Source of the DNA: Cyanobium sp. N.Huapi 1H5
GTDB taxonomy: Bacteria > Cyanobacteriota > Cyanobacteriia > PCC-6307 > Cyanobiaceae
DNA length: 64,000 nucleotides
Assembly (NCBI RefSeq): GCF_024345535.1
Contig: NZ_JAGQBH010000005.1
Location: 62,001 to 126,000 of the forward strand
Reading direction: 5' to 3'
In this document: in pieces, positions 24,115 through 35,162 of the stretch
Layout of the letters: each line of letters opens with the position of its first letter
Position numbering within the stretch: position 1 is the first letter of the stretch
Program-made: the position numbers and the translations under genes
Notes under the pieces: model-generated
Seen by the model: only the letters and a program-made list of their open reading frames with translations
Databases searched by the model: none
Told to the model about the DNA's origin: nothing

Positions 24115-24315
24115 TCAGTTGCCGCAGTTCTGCTGACGACGGCCGGTGGCCAGTTCCACCTTCAGGATCCTGCCGCCCTGCTTCATGATCCGCTGCTGCT
24201 CGGCGAACCAGCTGTGATAGGGCACCCACTTGGTGAAGTAGGTGTTCTGCAGTTCCCTCTGGCTGCGCACCTTTTCGGGGCAGGGGATGCAGGCCGTGAT
24301 CTTGAACAGGCGCAT
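24115..24315 (-). CDS. apcC: Phycobilisome 7.8-kDa core linker ApcC
   Basis: Small linker that caps allophycocyanin core cylinders. The 66-residue product opens MRLFKITACIPCPEKVRSQR and has TYFTKWVPYHSWFAEQQRI and QGGRILKVELATGRRQ, all as in CpcD/ApcC linkers. It follows apcB by 46 bases and is the last gene of apcABC, with an intrinsic terminator after it. The frame is open further upstream, but the conserved protein starts at ATG 24315. Confidence 0.95.
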   Translation of the reverse strand: MRLFKITACIPCPEKVRSQRELQNTYFTKWVPYHSWFAEQQRIMKQGGRILKVELATGRRQQNCGN

Positions 24316-24361
24316 GGAGTGATCCTCGGAAAACGTGCCGTGGGGAGGGCGTTGCTGGGGA

Positions 24362-24850
24362 TCAGTTGCCCAGGCCGGAGCTGATGTAGTCGAAGTAGAC
24401 GCCCATCTCACGACCGGCATCGGGGCCGACGAGGGAGGCGGTGGCTTCCTTCATGGCCTGGATCGACTGCACCGTGGCGCCGATGGGCACACCCAGGGAG
24501 TTGTAGGTCTCCTTGAGGCCGTTCAGCACGCGCTCGTCGAGGATCGACGTGTCACCGGCCAGCATGGCGTAGGTGGCGTAACGCAGGTAGTAGTCGAGGT
24601 CGCGGATGCAGGCCGCGTAACGACGGGTGGTGTACATGTTGCCGCCCGGACGGGTGATGTCCGAGTAGAGCAGGGCCTTGGCGACGGCTTCTTTGATGAT
24701 GGCCGAAGCGTTGGCGCTGATCGTGGCGGCGGCACGCACCCGCAGCTCACCGCTGGCGAAGTACTGCTCGAGGCGGCCCATGGAGCTGCCGTCGAGATAG
24801 AGCCCCTGGACGTCGGCCTGGTTGATGACGTTGGTGATGGCGTCTTGCAT
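24362..24850 (-). CDS. apcB: Allophycocyanin beta subunit
   Basis: Phycobiliprotein of the phycobilisome core; 162 residues, opening [20 protein letters not shown]. The phycocyanobilin attachment cysteine is in the conserved [19 protein letters not shown] segment, followed by [20 protein letters not shown]. The length equals the family standard. The gene sits 43 bases after apcA and 46 before apcC on the minus strand. The ATG at 24850 is chosen because it reproduces the invariant N-terminus. Confidence 0.97.
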   Translation of the reverse strand: MQDAITNVINQADVQGLYLDGSSMGRLEQYFASGELRVRAAATISANASAIIKEAVAKALLYSDITRPGGNMYTTRRYAACIRDLDYYLRYATYAMLAGDTSILDERVLNGLKETYNSLGVPIGATVQSIQAMKEATASLVGPDAGREMGVYFDYISSGLGN

Positions 24851-24893
24851 GGATCCTGGGTTTGATGGCTTTGGACGATAGGGAGGTGAAACC

Positions 24894-25379
24894 TCAGGAG
24901 AGGGCGCCGACCACGTAGTCGAAGTAGAAGCCGGCCTCTTCGGCATCGGAGCCGGTGAGGAGGCCCGTGGCTGCGGTCTTCATCTCGCGCACGGCTTCCG
25001 CCATGGCTTCGAGGGGGGTGCCGAGGGCGCGATACATCTCGCGGGCCCCGATGACGCCGATCTCTTCGATCGGGGTCACATCCCCGGCGACCACGCCGTA
25101 GGTGACCAGGCGGAGGTAGTAGTCCATGTCGCGCAGGCAGGAAGCCGTCATCTCTTCCCCGTAGGCGTTGCCGCCGGGGGAGACGAGATCGGGGCGCTTC
25201 TGGAAAAGCTGGCCTCCGGCCTGCTTCACGATGCGCTCCCGGCTTTCAGCCAGGACCTGGGCGACGCGCAGACGACGCTGACCTCCTGCCACGAACGACT
25301 TGATCTGGTCAAGTTCGCCAGGGCTGAGGTAGCGGGCTTCGGCGTCCGCGTTGATGATCGAGTTGGAGACGATGCTCAT
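24894..25379 (-). CDS. apcA: Allophycocyanin alpha subunit
   Basis: Core phycobiliprotein of 161 residues, opening [20 protein letters not shown]. The bilin-binding cysteine is in [20 protein letters not shown], and [15 protein letters not shown] is the normal C-terminus. It pairs with ApcB to form the alpha/beta monomer of allophycocyanin. It is first in apcABC, preceded by a roughly 290-base leader/promoter region that separates it from apcE's terminator. Confidence 0.97.
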   Translation of the reverse strand: MSIVSNSIINADAEARYLSPGELDQIKSFVAGGQRRLRVAQVLAESRERIVKQAGGQLFQKRPDLVSPGGNAYGEEMTASCLRDMDYYLRLVTYGVVAGDVTPIEEIGVIGAREMYRALGTPLEAMAEAVREMKTAATGLLTGSDAEEAGFYFDYVVGALS

Positions 25380-25650
25380 GCAGTTCTGCCTCGAAACAAG
25401 CGGTCACCGTGAAGGAGACCGGTATCCGGTGGGTAAGGGTGATCGGCTTGGCCGACCGTCGCATCATTCTGTGGCAAGGGCCGTCGCTCCCATGGCAGCC
25501 GGTAACAGTTCTTCACGGCGGATCGGCCCCCGAGATCCCTTGGCTTGCAACGGCTTTGGCCGGAGTTGTTATCACCGTCCAAGCGCAGCAATTGTTCATC
25601 TTTTGACTACGCCGTCCACGGTGTCGCAAGTGCATCGACAGCCCATTCTC
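25380..25650 (-). promoter_or_regulatory. Upstream region of the apcABC operon
   Basis: About 270 non-coding bases between apcA and the apcE terminator. Phycobilisome core genes are usually very strongly expressed with a long 5' leader, and this gap is of the expected kind. On the minus strand a GTGATAACA stretch (about 25567-25575) resembles an extended -10 element, which would give a leader of about 190 bases, but I cannot find a convincing -35. No riboswitch or small gene is recognised. Confidence 0.4.
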
Positions 25651-25672
25651 TCCGTCTCGTTGTAGAGACGGA
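25651..25672. repeat. Perfect 8-bp stem hairpin next to the apcE terminator
   Basis: TCCGTCTC pairs with GAGACGGA around a six-base loop and directly abuts the apcE terminator. It has no T-tract of its own on the minus strand, so it may be a second stem that protects the apcE mRNA 3' end or a protein-binding site upstream of apcA. Confidence 0.55.
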
Positions 25673-25704
25673 CCAAAAGAAACCCCCCGGGACTGACCCG
25701 GGGG
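25673..25704 (-). terminator. Rho-independent terminator after apcE
   Basis: On the minus strand CCCCCGGG pairs with CCCGGGGGG around a short loop and is followed by TTTCTTTT. It lies about 60 bases after the apcE stop, which makes apcE a separate transcript from apcABC. Confidence 0.85.
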
Positions 25705-25763
25705 ATCATCGGAGGCGCCGCAAGGACGCCTTCTGGGGTGTGTCGGGATGGCCCTGGGGCGGA

Positions 25764-28700
25764 TCAGATCGCGCCCTTCACGGAGGGGGTGAGCCCGGCG
25801 TTGCCGCCGTAGAGGGCGGCGGTGCGGTTCACGGTCGTCAGGGGGACGCCGTCCTCGGTGCCGAGGCCGCGCAGGTAGGGCACGGTGTCCTGGCCGAAGG
25901 CGGTGGCGTACTCCCGGGCGTTGAGCAGTTCGGCGACGGCGGCCTGCTGGCCGGCGGTGGCCCGGGTGGCAAGGAACCGGCTGACCTCGCCCGGCATGGC
26001 GGCCCGGCCGAGCAGGGCCAGGTAGGCGGCGGAGGCCGCCCGCAGGGGAGCCATCCGCTGCAGCCGCTGCTGGAAGAGATCGCTGCCGGCGATCTGGGCC
26101 ACGAACTCGGCCACCGAGAGCTGGCCGTCCCGCAGCTGGGACTCGGGATCCATCTGGCGCTCGGCCGCGAAGGGCACGCGGTTGAGGAGCTGGCGGTAGA
26201 CCGCCTGCACCACTTCCTGCACCTGGGTCTCGCTGGGATCGCGGAGCAGCTGCACGGGCCTGGACAGGCTCTGACGGCGACCGAAGCCCTGCGGGGCACC
26301 GGGTTTCAGGGCCTTGGCCATGGCGCCGTCGGGGGCCGTGGCGACACCGCTCAGGAGGTTGGTGCCCACCAGGGCCTTCCAGCCACTGGCGATGCCGATG
26401 CTGGCGGGGGCCACGTAGCCATTGCCGCCGCTGGCGGAGGAGACGCCGCTGCGCCAGACGGGGGCGGCGCCACCGCCGGGCTGCCAGGGGGACTGGCTCC
26501 AGCTGCGGGTGGGGGCCGGAGGCTGCCTGAGGGTTCCGGGACCGCTGGCCACGCCCGTGGCGGCCGCCGCCGTCTGGCCACCGGCCACGTCCGCCTTCCA
26601 CTGGCCGCGCACCTTGGGCCTGGCCGGCAGGTTGCGGGGGACGAGATCGCCGACGGTGCGGATCTCCTGGGCCACCGGCACGGTGGGCCGCTGCAGGGGC
26701 GTGATGTCGGCGACCGTCTCGAGGGTGCGCACCAGGCCGGGAACCCGGCGGGCGTTGCGATCGGCCGGGGTGATGAAGCGCTCGTAGGGGACGGTGTCCT
26801 CGCCGAAGCAGTCGTTGTACTCGCGGCCTTCGATCATGGCGTCGACGACGCCGTAGAAGCCCTTGCGGGCGGCGGTGTCGAAGTAGGCGTTGATCTCCCA
26901 GCGACCGAAGGTGGGGCGGCCGAGGATGCGGCGGTGCATCACCTCGATGGCCTTGGTGATGTACAGGCCGCTCCAGTAGCGACGGCGGAAGGCGTTGGAG
27001 CGGGCCACCTGGCGCACGAACTCCCGCAGGCTGATGTCGCCGTTCTCGAGCTTGATCTCCTCGACCTTGTTGCGCTCACCGGCGTAGCCGGCGGTGCCGA
27101 GCACCTGCACGTAGACCGCATTGATGACGGCCTGGGTGCTGGATTCGGTGCCGCGGATGCTGGGCTGGCCGCCCCGGCGGGGGGTGGAGCTGCCGCCGGT
27201 GGCGATCTGGCGCAGGCGCACCACCTTCGGCCCCACCCGGCGCGGGGTGGCCTTGCGGAACTGGGCGCTGTCCATGGGCCCGGGCTGGGCCATGCCGTTG
27301 CCGATCAGGATCCGGCGGGTGTCGTAGCTGAACGGGGCCGGGCGGGTGGCCACCGACGCCGTGCTGGACGGGAAGATCGCCCCGTAGGTGAGGGCCAGGG
27401 GATCGTTGCCGCCGCCGTAGGGGTGCTGGTCGGCGAGGGGCTGGCGGTAGGAGGCGTAGAGGGTGATGTACTGGGGCGCCCCCTCGAACGGCGCACTGAA
27501 GCGGAAGAGGTTGCGGTTGGATCCCCAGCCGGCGCTCTCCTGGGCCTCCTCGCCGATGTCGCGGAGGTACGGGACCGTTTCCTCACCGAAGACCCGGGCG
27601 TACTCCATGCCGTTGACCAGCGCATCGACGAGGCCATTGAGGCCCTTGGCGCTGACGATGGCGAAGTACTGGCGGAACTCCTCGATCGAGCTCACGCCAC
27701 GGCCCAGGAAGTGGCGGAAGGCGAGCTCAACCACCCGGCTGTTGGAGAAGCGGCCGTAGAACTGGCGGCGATAGACCTTGCTGCGGCCCAGGGCGCGGAT
27801 GAACTCCCGCATCGAGAGCTGGCCCTGGCGCACCTGGGTGGCCTCCACCGGGCAGACCACCTGGGAGTAGCCCTTGACGATGTCCCGCTCGAACACCTGG
27901 CGGTAGGCGGCACGGATGATCTCGGCCTTCTCGGCACCGGAGAGACCCGGCTTCATCACGAAGCGCTGGGAGCCTTCGGCGGCCAGGGCGTAGATCGCCG
28001 GCAGCTGCAGGCCCTGGTTGACGGGGCTGCCGAGGCGGGCCCGGGTGGAGGGGGTGGGGATCTCGAGCTCCTTGAGGAGCACGTTGAAGCAGTCGATCAC
28101 CAGCTGGCGGGAGTCCGGCTCCCCCTTGAACAGGCCGGCGGCGGCGGCACGCATCTCCTGCAGGGCCACGTTGGTGGCGGCCAGGGAGCAGGCCTTCTCG
28201 AGCACGTCGCGGAGACCGCGGGTGTTCACCGCCAGGATGCTGGGATCGCCGGCGATCACCGCATAGCCGACGTAGCGGAGGAACCAGGCCAGGTCCCGCA
28301 GCGACTTGCGCATGCGGGCGTTGCCGTAGATCGCCACCGAGATGGGGTTGAAGCCGCTGGGCAGCACGACCCGCACGTCGGCGTCGGCCTGGACACCTTC
28401 GAGGATGCGGCCGAGCAGGCCACTGCCGCCGGATCCCTGGGCGAAGGTGCGCACCGAGCGCTGGAACGCGGCCTGGTCGGCGGCGAGGGCGACCCCATCG
28501 CTGGCGCCCGCACTGGGCGTGCTGAGGGGGGCGTCGAGATAGGAGAGGGGCGTGCCGCCGGTGAAGATCCGGTTGGCGGCCCGGGCCACGATCGCGTCGG
28601 CGTTGGCGGAGATCCGTCGGGCGGCTTCGACGCGGATCTGGCCGCTGCGGAAGAAGGTGGTCAGGGCGTCCAGTTCGCCGCCGTCGGGGAAACGGTCCTG

Positions 28701-28790
28701 CTGCTCCGCTTTCCGGACGCTGGAGAGCGGCAGGGTGTCGTAGCGCTGGGGGGCGACCCTGGTGCTGCCGCTGCTGGCGGTCACGGTCAT
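25764..28790 (-). CDS. apcE: Phycobilisome core-membrane linker ApcE (LCM)
   Basis: Scaffold and terminal energy emitter that anchors the phycobilisome core to the thylakoid. The product is 1008 residues from ATG 28790 (MTVTASSGSTRVAPQRYDTL). The N-terminal phycobiliprotein domain (about 20-240) contains SLRDLAWFLRYVGYAVIAGDPS; the Ser before LRD and the Cys in LEKACS fit ApcE, where the bilin sits on the latter. Three linker repeats follow at about residues 290-400 (EIIRAAYRQVFERD), 555-660 (VINAVYVQVLG) and 860-960 (VVQAVYRQLLN), each with an FxRxYxG-like tail. Three repeats imply a three-cylinder core. Long Ser/Gly/Pro-rich arms lie between them. Confidence 0.96.
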   Translation of the reverse strand: MTVTASSGSTRVAPQRYDTLPLSSVRKAEQQDRFPDGGELDALTTFFRSGQIRVEAARRISANADAIVARAANRIFTGGTPLSYLDAPLSTPSAGASDGVALAADQAAFQRSVRTFAQGSGGSGLLGRILEGVQADADVRVVLPSGFNPISVAIYGNARMRKSLRDLAWFLRYVGYAVIAGDPSILAVNTRGLRDVLEKACSLAATNVALQEMRAAAAGLFKGEPDSRQLVIDCFNVLLKELEIPTPSTRARLGSPVNQGLQLPAIYALAAEGSQRFVMKPGLSGAEKAEIIRAAYRQVFERDIVKGYSQVVCPVEATQVRQGQLSMREFIRALGRSKVYRRQFYGRFSNSRVVELAFRHFLGRGVSSIEEFRQYFAIVSAKGLNGLVDALVNGMEYARVFGEETVPYLRDIGEEAQESAGWGSNRNLFRFSAPFEGAPQYITLYASYRQPLADQHPYGGGNDPLALTYGAIFPSSTASVATRPAPFSYDTRRILIGNGMAQPGPMDSAQFRKATPRRVGPKVVRLRQIATGGSSTPRRGGQPSIRGTESSTQAVINAVYVQVLGTAGYAGERNKVEEIKLENGDISLREFVRQVARSNAFRRRYWSGLYITKAIEVMHRRILGRPTFGRWEINAYFDTAARKGFYGVVDAMIEGREYNDCFGEDTVPYERFITPADRNARRVPGLVRTLETVADITPLQRPTVPVAQEIRTVGDLVPRNLPARPKVRGQWKADVAGGQTAAAATGVASGPGTLRQPPAPTRSWSQSPWQPGGGAAPVWRSGVSSASGGNGYVAPASIGIASGWKALVGTNLLSGVATAPDGAMAKALKPGAPQGFGRRQSLSRPVQLLRDPSETQVQEVVQAVYRQLLNRVPFAAERQMDPESQLRDGQLSVAEFVAQIAGSDLFQQRLQRMAPLRAASAAYLALLGRAAMPGEVSRFLATRATAGQQAAVAELLNAREYATAFGQDTVPYLRGLGTEDGVPLTTVNRTAALYGGNAGLTPSVKGAI

Positions 28791-28939
28791 GAACGAGAGC
28801 GAGCCGGGCTGGGTCACGTTACGGCTGGCCCCCTGGCCCCCCGGGGCGGCATGAACAAATGTTTGCAGCCATCCGGCAGGTTCCTGCTGAACGGCGGTCC
28901 GCGCCGTGGAATGCTGCCCGGACCTGCACCAAGGCACGG

Positions 28940-30175
28940 ATGGATCACCCCCTGGAGGCCCCGCTGGATGCCGCCACGCCGGTGGTGAGCGCCTTCTACG
29001 ACCGTTTCCCCTACCCGGGGGACCCCCTCCAGGACGGCCCGCCACCGGGATACAACTGGCGCTGGTGCGTGGACAGCGTGGTGGCGGCCGTGGACGGGGC
29101 CCTGCCGCCGCCGCCACGGCCCTGGCGGATCCTCGACGCCGGCTGCGGCACCGGGGTGAGCACCGACTACCTCTGCCATCTCAACCCCGGCGCCAGCGTG
29201 CTGGCGGTGGACATCAGCGCCGGTGCCCTGGCGGTGGCCCGGGAGCGCACCGCCCGCTCCGGCGCCGCAGCCCAGGTGGCGGAGCTGCGCATCGAGCAGC
29301 GCAGCCTGCTCGACCTGGCGGGGGAAGGCCCCTTCGACTACATCAACTCGGTGGGAGTGCTGCACCACCTCGACCGGCCGGAGGAGGGCCTGCGGGCCCT
29401 GGTGCCCCTGCTGCGGCCAGGCGGGCTGCTGCACCTCTTTCTCTATGCCGACGGCGGCCGCTGGGAGATCCACCGCACCCAGCGGGCCCTGGCCCTGATG
29501 GGGGTGGGCACCGGACCGGCGGGTCTGCGGCTGGGCCGGGAGCTGTTCGCCACCCTGCCGGAGACCAACCGCCTGCGGCGGCACCACGAGCAGCGCTGGG
29601 CCCTCGACACCGCCGCCGATGCCAATTTCGCGGATATGTACCTCCACCCCCAGGAGACCAGCTACGACCTGGAGCGCCTGTTCCGCTTCGTCGACCAGCC
29701 CGGCATCCACTTCGCCGGCTTCTCCAATCCCGAGGTCTGGGATCCGGCCCGGTTGCTGCAGGGGGAACTGCTGGAGCGGGCCCGGGCGCTGTCGCCGCGG
29801 CAGCAGTGGGCCCTGGTGGAGAGCCTCGATCCCGACATCAGCCACTTCGAGTTCTTCCTGCGGCGCCAGGACGGTGACGGGGCGCCGGAGGCCTGGAGCG
29901 GCACGGCGCCGCAGGAGTGGAGCGACGCGGCCCTGCTGGCGGCCGGCGGCGAGTGCAACCGCTGCCTGTGGGGCTGGCCCTCGACGGCGCTGCTGGGTCC
30001 CGACCTGCGTCCCCTGACCATCGCGGCGGAGGAGCTGGCCCTGATGGAGGCCCTGGAGGCGGCCCCCGCCGGCACGCCGATCGGGGCGCTTCCCCTGGCC
30101 CAGGGCCCCGCTGAGCGGGTGGCGGCGGCACGGCGGCTGCTGGCGGAGCGGGTGCTTCTGTTGCTTAGAGCCTGA
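28940..30175 (+). CDS. Class I SAM-dependent methyltransferase of unknown substrate
   Basis: A 411-residue protein opening MDHPLEAPLDAATPVVSAFYDRFPYPGDP. The SAM loop ILDAGCGTGVSTDYL is at about residues 61-75, followed by VLAVDISAGALAVARERT, and FDYINSVGVLHHLDRPEEGLRALVPLLRPGGLLHLFLYAD, which is the usual motif order. The N-terminal FYDRFPYPG motif is seen in a group of bacterial methyltransferases with large C-terminal extensions. The last 200 residues are helical and carry no known motif. It is divergent from apcE, about 150 bases apart, and precedes the atp operon by 46 bases, so co-transcription with atpI is possible. Confidence 0.8.
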   Translation: MDHPLEAPLDAATPVVSAFYDRFPYPGDPLQDGPPPGYNWRWCVDSVVAAVDGALPPPPRPWRILDAGCGTGVSTDYLCHLNPGASVLAVDISAGALAVARERTARSGAAAQVAELRIEQRSLLDLAGEGPFDYINSVGVLHHLDRPEEGLRALVPLLRPGGLLHLFLYADGGRWEIHRTQRALALMGVGTGPAGLRLGRELFATLPETNRLRRHHEQRWALDTAADANFADMYLHPQETSYDLERLFRFVDQPGIHFAGFSNPEVWDPARLLQGELLERARALSPRQQWALVESLDPDISHFEFFLRRQDGDGAPEAWSGTAPQEWSDAALLAAGGECNRCLWGWPSTALLGPDLRPLTIAAEELALMEALEAAPAGTPIGALPLAQGPAERVAAARRLLAERVLLLLRA

Positions 30176-30221
30176 ACGGGCCGAGTGATAAAGTCCGCAC
30201 GCCAAGACGGAGCCTCGTCGG

Positions 30222-30695
30222 TTGCAGGCTGCCCTGACCCCCTCCCCGGATGCCGTCCCCCCCGCGGAGACGTCGACCGTCGAGGTCGCAGTCCATCCGA
30301 CCATCGAGCCTCCCCCCCAGCCTGAAGTCGCCGCCGCTCCGTCGACGGTGAACAACGGGATGGACGGTTACCTGCGGCTGCAGCGCCGGATGCTTGTTTC
30401 CACGGTCTGTGCCACCGCCCTGGCGGTGCCCCTCACGGCCCTGTGGTTCGACCTCCCCACCGCTTTCAGCCTGCTGGTGGGAGCCCTGGCGGGACTCCTG
30501 TACCTCCGCCTCCTGGCCCGCAGCGTCACCCGCTTCGGCGTCGAAACCAAGGGGGTGGGCAAGGCCCAGCTGCTGGTGCCCGTGGTGCTGGTGGTCGCGG
30601 CCGCCAGGCTCCCCGTCCTTGAGATCCTGCCCGCCGTGCTGGGATTTCTTCTCTATAAGCCCGCTCTGATCGTTCAGGCCGTCCTCGACACCTGA
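30222..30695 (+). CDS. atp1: ATP synthase protein I (Atp1/AtpI)
   Basis: Small membrane protein at the head of the ATP synthase operon, thought to assist c-ring assembly. The core [54 protein letters not shown] holds the first two hydrophobic helices, and [40 protein letters not shown] the C-terminal two. The TTG at 30222 gives 157 residues; the ATG at 30360 (MDGYLRL) gives 111 and matches the usual length, so the Pro/Ala-rich first 46 residues may be untranslated leader. Confidence 0.85.
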   Translation: MQAALTPSPDAVPPAETSTVEVAVHPTIEPPPQPEVAAAPSTVNNGMDGYLRLQRRMLVSTVCATALAVPLTALWFDLPTAFSLLVGALAGLLYLRLLARSVTRFGVETKGVGKAQLLVPVVLVVAAARLPVLEILPAVLGFLLYKPALIVQAVLDT

Positions 30696-30708
30696 ATCCA
30701 TCCCTGTC

Positions 30709-30771
30709 CAGCCGCCTCGGCGGCCCTTTACAGCCGCTCCGGCGGCCCTCTTCAGCCGCTCCTGCGGCACC
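30709..30771 (+). repeat. Three tandem 22-bp hairpin repeats between atp1 and atpB
   Basis: Units start at 30709, 30731 and 30753, each CAGCCGC followed by a short loop and a GGCGGC- or TGCGGC-type arm. The first two are 22 bases long and nearly identical; the third is shorter and more diverged. Each can fold into a small GC-rich stem in the mRNA just before the a-subunit gene. Confidence 0.7.
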
Positions 30772-30796
30772 GACGTTCCGCCAGGCCCTACCCCCG

Positions 30797-31525
30797 ATGG
30801 CTCCGTTGCCCCTCGCCCTTCCCTTTGCCGCCCTCGAGGTCGGCCAGCACCTCTACTGGCAGCTCGGCAATTACAAGATCCACGGCCAGGTCTTCCTGAG
30901 CTCCTGGGTCGTGATCGGCGCCCTGCTCGCCGTGGTGGTGGTCGGCACCCGCCGCCTGGAGCGCGATCCCAGGGGCGTGCAGAACCTGCTGGAGTTCCTC
31001 TGGGATTACCTGCGCGACATCGCCCGCGAATACATCGGTGAGAAGGCCTACCGCGACTGGCTTCCCTTCATCGGCACCCTGTTCCTGTTCATCTTCGTGA
31101 GCAACTGGGGCGGGGCCCTGATCCCCTGGAAGCTGGTCCACCTGCCCAACGGTGAACTGGGCGCCCCCACCGCCGACATCAACACCACCATCGCCCTGGC
31201 GCTGCTGGTGTCGCTGGCCTACTTCTATGCCGGCCTGAGCCGCAAGGGTTTCCGGTACTTCGAGTACTACGTGGAACCCACGCCGATCATGCTGCCGTTC
31301 AAGATCGTCGAGGACTTCACCAAGCCCCTCTCGCTCTCCTTCCGTCTGTTCGGCAACATCCTTGCCGACGAACTGGTGGTGGCGGTGCTGGCCTTCCTGG
31401 TGCCCCTGGTGGTGCCCCTGCCGGTGATGTTCCTCGGCCTGTTCACCAGCGCGATCCAAGCCCTGATCTTCGCCACCCTGGCGGCCTACTACATCGGTGA
31501 GGCCGTCCACGAGGAGCACCACTAG
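30797..31525 (+). CDS. atpB: ATP synthase F0 subunit a
   Basis: Stator subunit forming the proton half-channels, 242 residues. The essential arginine is in [21 protein letters not shown] (about residue 185), and [28 protein letters not shown] and [21 protein letters not shown] are conserved in cyanobacteria. Five to six membrane helices are visible. In cyanobacterial naming this gene is often called atpI. It is preceded by the tandem hairpin repeats and followed by a 153-base gap to the c subunit. Confidence 0.97.
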   Translation: MAPLPLALPFAALEVGQHLYWQLGNYKIHGQVFLSSWVVIGALLAVVVVGTRRLERDPRGVQNLLEFLWDYLRDIAREYIGEKAYRDWLPFIGTLFLFIFVSNWGGALIPWKLVHLPNGELGAPTADINTTIALALLVSLAYFYAGLSRKGFRYFEYYVEPTPIMLPFKIVEDFTKPLSLSFRLFGNILADELVVAVLAFLVPLVVPLPVMFLGLFTSAIQALIFATLAAYYIGEAVHEEHH

Positions 31526-31924
<399 letters not shown>

Positions 31925-32024
31925 TCGGAGGCCTTCGCGGGGATGACAGGGCCGCCCGTCCGTTGCGGCCCTTCTCCACCCCCGGCTCCATCCACGCCTC
32001 CACCACCGCCCGCCTTATTGCCCC

Positions 32025-32507
32025 ATGACCAGCTGGCTTCTGCTTGCCGAGGCAGGTGCGACCGCAGGGTCGCCCGAGGGAGGTCTGTTCGACCTCGATG
32101 CCACCCTGCCGCTCATGGCGCTGCAGGTGGTGATCCTCACCTTCATTCTCAACAGCCTGTTCTTCCGACCGGTCGGCAAGGCCGTCGAGGATCGTGAGGG
32201 TTACATCGCCACCAGCCGGACCCAGGCGAAGGAGAAGCTCGCCCAGGCCGAACGCCTCGAGGCCGATCTCAAGGAACAGCTGAAGGGGGCCAGGCTCGAA
32301 GCCCAGAAGGTGATTCTGGAGGCCGAGCAGGATTCCGACCGTCTCTACCGGGAGGCCCTGGCGGTGGCCCAGGCGGACGCCATTGCGAGCCGCGAAAGTG
32401 CCCGCAGCAAGATCGATGCTCAGCGCTCCGAAGCCCTGAGCGCTCTTGAGGCCGATGCCGACAGGCTCGCCGACCTCATCGTCGACCGTCTCCTGACCGC
32501 CTCATGA
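32025..32507 (+). CDS. ATP synthase F0 subunit b'
   Basis: One of two different b-type stator subunits of photosynthetic bacteria. The 160-residue protein has an N-terminal hydrophobic helix (about 24-46, [24 protein letters not shown]) and a long charged coiled coil ([31 protein letters not shown]...). Its stop overlaps the b-subunit start by four bases (32504-32507). In cyanobacterial naming this is atpG. The N-terminal [14 protein letters not shown] is typical of b' rather than b. Confidence 0.93.
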   Translation: MTSWLLLAEAGATAGSPEGGLFDLDATLPLMALQVVILTFILNSLFFRPVGKAVEDREGYIATSRTQAKEKLAQAERLEADLKEQLKGARLEAQKVILEAEQDSDRLYREALAVAQADAIASRESARSKIDAQRSEALSALEADADRLADLIVDRLLTAS

Positions 32508-33022
32508 TGATCTCTCCACTTCTGGCCAGCCACGGCAGCTTCGGCCTCAACTTCGACATCTTCGAGACCAACATCATCAACCTGGCGATCGTGATCGCCG
32601 GTCTGACGTGGTTCCTGAGGGGATTCCTCGGCGGCATCCTGGAGCGCCGCCGCGAGCGGATCCTGGGGGAACTCAAGGACGCCGAGGAGCGCCTGAACGC
32701 CGCCACCGCCTCCCTCGCCGAGGCCCAGAAGAGCCTGGGTGAGGCCCGCGCCCGCGCCGAGAAGATCCGCGCCGACGGCAAGGTCCGTGCCGAGGCCATC
32801 CGCTTCGAGAGCGAGAAGCGCACCGTCGAGGAGATGGCGCGCCTGAAGCAGGACTCCCAGTCCGACCTGGATTCGGAGGTCTCCCGCGTCAGCCGGCTGC
32901 TGCAGCGCGAGGCCGCCGAGATGGCCATCGCCAAGGCCTTGGTCAGCCTGCCCGGCCGCCTCGACGCCAGCACCCAGGCCCAGCTGATCGATCAGTCCAT
33001 TCAATCGATGGGGAACGCCTGA
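32504..33022 (+). CDS. atpF: ATP synthase F0 subunit b
   Basis: Stator subunit of 172 residues. It has a membrane segment at about 21-43 ([31 protein letters not shown]) and a long amphipathic coiled coil ([23 protein letters not shown]...). The C-terminal region [35 protein letters not shown] contacts delta. It overlaps b' by four bases and shares one base with the atpH start (TGATG), so b', b and delta are translationally coupled. Confidence 0.95.
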   Translation: MMISPLLASHGSFGLNFDIFETNIINLAIVIAGLTWFLRGFLGGILERRRERILGELKDAEERLNAATASLAEAQKSLGEARARAEKIRADGKVRAEAIRFESEKRTVEEMARLKQDSQSDLDSEVSRVSRLLQREAAEMAIAKALVSLPGRLDASTQAQLIDQSIQSMGNA

Positions 33023-33570
33023 TGCCTCTGCTCAACACCATCACCACCCCCTACGCCGACGCCTTCCTGCAGGTCTGCGACGCCAACGGCGACACCGAGG
33101 CGGTGATCGATCAGGCCCGGGCGATCCTCGCCCTCTGGCACGACTCCAGCGACCTGCGTGAGGCGATGGCCTCCCCGGTCCTCGAAGTCGAAGGCAAGAA
33201 GGCGGCACTCGAGCAACTCTTCGGCAAGGACATCTCCCCCTCCTTCCTCAACCTGCTCAAGCTGCTGGCCGACCGCCAGCGCATCGGCTTCCTCGATGCC
33301 GTTCTGGAACGGCTCCTGGATCTCTACCGCGAGCAGAACCAGATCGCCCTGGCCACCGTGACCTCGGCGAGTCCCCTGAGCGAGGAGCAGCAGGCCCTGC
33401 TCGCCGAAAAGGCCAAGGCCGTAGCCGGCACCGACAAGGTGGAGATCAGCCTCGCGGTGGATCCTGCCCTGATCGGCGGGTTCGTCCTCAGCGTCGGATC
33501 CCGGGTGATCGACGCCAGCCTCGCCGGTCAGGTGCGGCGCCTCGGTCTGACGCTCGCCAACGTGAGCTGA
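33022..33570 (+). CDS. atpH: ATP synthase F1 subunit delta
   Basis: The stator cap joining F1 to the b/b' stalk (OSCP homologue), 182 residues. It has [26 protein letters not shown], the N-terminal six-helix bundle, [42 protein letters not shown], and the C-terminal [28 protein letters not shown] signature. In cyanobacterial naming it is atpD. The start overlaps the atpF stop by one base. Confidence 0.95.
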   Translation: MPLLNTITTPYADAFLQVCDANGDTEAVIDQARAILALWHDSSDLREAMASPVLEVEGKKAALEQLFGKDISPSFLNLLKLLADRQRIGFLDAVLERLLDLYREQNQIALATVTSASPLSEEQQALLAEKAKAVAGTDKVEISLAVDPALIGGFVLSVGSRVIDASLAGQVRRLGLTLANVS

Positions 33571-33631
33571 CGCTTCCTTCCCTCCCCCACTCCTCCCCAC
33601 TTCATCGCCTCCCCTCCGGGGACTCCCACCC

Positions 33632-35149
<1,518 letters not shown>

Positions 35150-35162
35150 GGAGTCTCCATCC

